NCBI GenBank assembly: GCA_028293725.1
Contig: JAQGOE010000237.1
Span: 1 to 5,198 of the forward strand
Length of the DNA: 5,198 bases
Reading direction: 5' to 3'
From: Gammaproteobacteria bacterium
GTDB lineage: Bacteria > Pseudomonadota > Gammaproteobacteria > Steroidobacterales > Steroidobacteraceae
Positions 4,677 through 5,198 of the stretch are shown piece by piece. Under the pieces are notes generated by a model, which made no database searches, was not told where the DNA came from, and saw nothing but the letters and a program-made list of their open reading frames with translations. Positions within the stretch are counted from its first letter, which is position 1, and every line of letters starts with the position of its first letter. The position numbers were made by a program, and so were the translations under genes.

Positions 4677-5198
4677 GTGAACAGGACGAGCAACGCACTC
4701 ACAGTCGCAACGTTAGTGGGAGTGGCCCTTTCCGGCGGTGCTGCCGTCGCGCAAGAAACAGTTCCTGTGTTTCGCCCCGAGATCGTGCTTGACCTCACGT
4801 GCCATGGTGACATGTCTACGCGAGAGCACGCCTTGCAAGAGTTCCTGCGTGCACGCGGATTCAATGTGTTGGACCTCTCCAGCAGCAACGACAATAGCGG
4901 CCGTACATTTCCGCAGAACGCCGTGGTGCTCGGCATCGATGCGCACAGCCGCATCGTGGAACTCGCCCGGCATGATCCGCCTGAGACTGAGAGCTTCGCT
5001 TTGTTGCTCGAGGCACCTCCCGCGGGGACGCGCGGCGCCGAACGGTTGCGCGATGAGCTGGAGCACTTCGGCCGAAAGGCTCTTCAGTGTACGGTGGAGT
5101 CGGTCCACTACGGGCATAACTTCCCGTCCGAAGCGGACGCCTACGAACAATCGGCTCGCGAGCTCCGGAGCGCGATTCGTAACGCTTCGCAGCGCTGA
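4677..5198 (+). CDS. Exported protein of unknown function with an N-terminal signal peptide
   Basis: The 173-residue product is not recognised. Residues 1-25 form a Sec-type signal peptide: a short basic start (MNRTSN), a hydrophobic stretch (ALTVATLVGVALSGG) and a likely signal peptidase I cut after AVA, before Gln26. There is no lipobox Cys and no later membrane segment, so the mature protein of about 148 residues is probably periplasmic or secreted. The mature part alternates strand-like and helical segments: IVLDLTC, a helix at 47-60, FNVLDLS, AVVLGID and SRIVELA, then FALLLEA, a helix at 120-136 and CTVESVHYG. This could be a ferredoxin-like alpha/beta fold. Its only two cysteines are Cys42 and Cys138, which could form a disulfide after export. 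The C-terminal 20 residues are helical and rich in Arg. The start is GTG behind GGAGG, and the stop is the last triplet of the window. It follows the Rid gene on the same strand, but the 112-base gap makes a shared transcript uncertain. Confidence 0.75.
   Translation: MNRTSNALTVATLVGVALSGGAAVAQETVPVFRPEIVLDLTCHGDMSTREHALQEFLRARGFNVLDLSSSNDNSGRTFPQNAVVLGIDAHSRIVELARHDPPETESFALLLEAPPAGTRGAERLRDELEHFGRKALQCTVESVHYGHNFPSEADAYEQSARELRSAIRNASQR

Noticed and set aside
4448..4954. Minus-strand open frame of 168 codons spanning two genes
   Set aside because: It crosses the end of the Rid gene, the gap and the signal peptide of the exported protein; the product has no domain and no supporting ribosome binding site.
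1..5198. Mobile element, CRISPR array or defence system
   Set aside because: No transposase, integrase, nuclease, terminal inverted repeats or regularly spaced repeats were seen; all recognised genes are metabolic, regulatory or exported.

Overview
The window reads as an ordinary stretch of a GC-rich bacterial chromosome, most likely from a Pseudomonadota (proteobacterial) species. That guess rests on the GC-rich third codon positions, the two LysR-type regulators each divergent from a short-chain dehydrogenase/reductase (SDR) gene, the common GTG/TTG starts and the family types; nothing here fixes genus or species. No tRNA, rRNA, insertion sequence, CRISPR array or phage gene was seen.

Layout, left to right. 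(1) 1-190, minus strand: the first 63 codons of a winged-helix DNA-binding regulator cut by the window edge. (2) 191-572: a 382-base stretch with no convincing gene, holding one GC-rich hairpin and a short direct repeat. (3) 573-1265, minus strand: an SDR with an intact catalytic tetrad, related to the C-factor (CsgA) group, starting at TTG behind a strong ribosome binding site. (4) 1395-2321, plus strand: a LysR-type regulator divergent from that SDR; the 129-base gap between them holds a T-N11-A dyad and a 7-bp inverted repeat that could be its operators. (5) 2327-3226, minus strand: a second LysR-type regulator of a different (CrgA-like) subgroup, tail to tail with the first, 5 bases between the stop codons. 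(6) 3369-4097, plus strand: a second SDR, divergent from the second regulator, with proline where the catalytic tyrosine should be. (7) 4094-4564, plus strand: a Rid/YjgF/UK114-family protein overlapping the SDR by four bases. (8) 4677-5198, plus strand: an exported protein of unknown function whose stop codon is the last triplet of the window.

How the genes may work together. The centre is a mirror arrangement: SDR, LysR, LysR, SDR, with both regulators converging and both SDRs pointing outward. By the usual behaviour of LysR regulators, each probably controls its divergent SDR, and the second would also control the Rid gene. A Rid protein normally hydrolyses reactive imines or enamines to carbonyl compounds, so coupling to a carbonyl-acting SDR suggests a small catabolic or detoxifying unit; the substrate cannot be read from the sequence. 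The most notable observation is the missing active-site tyrosine in the second SDR. I saw no clear sign of a wholly new system.
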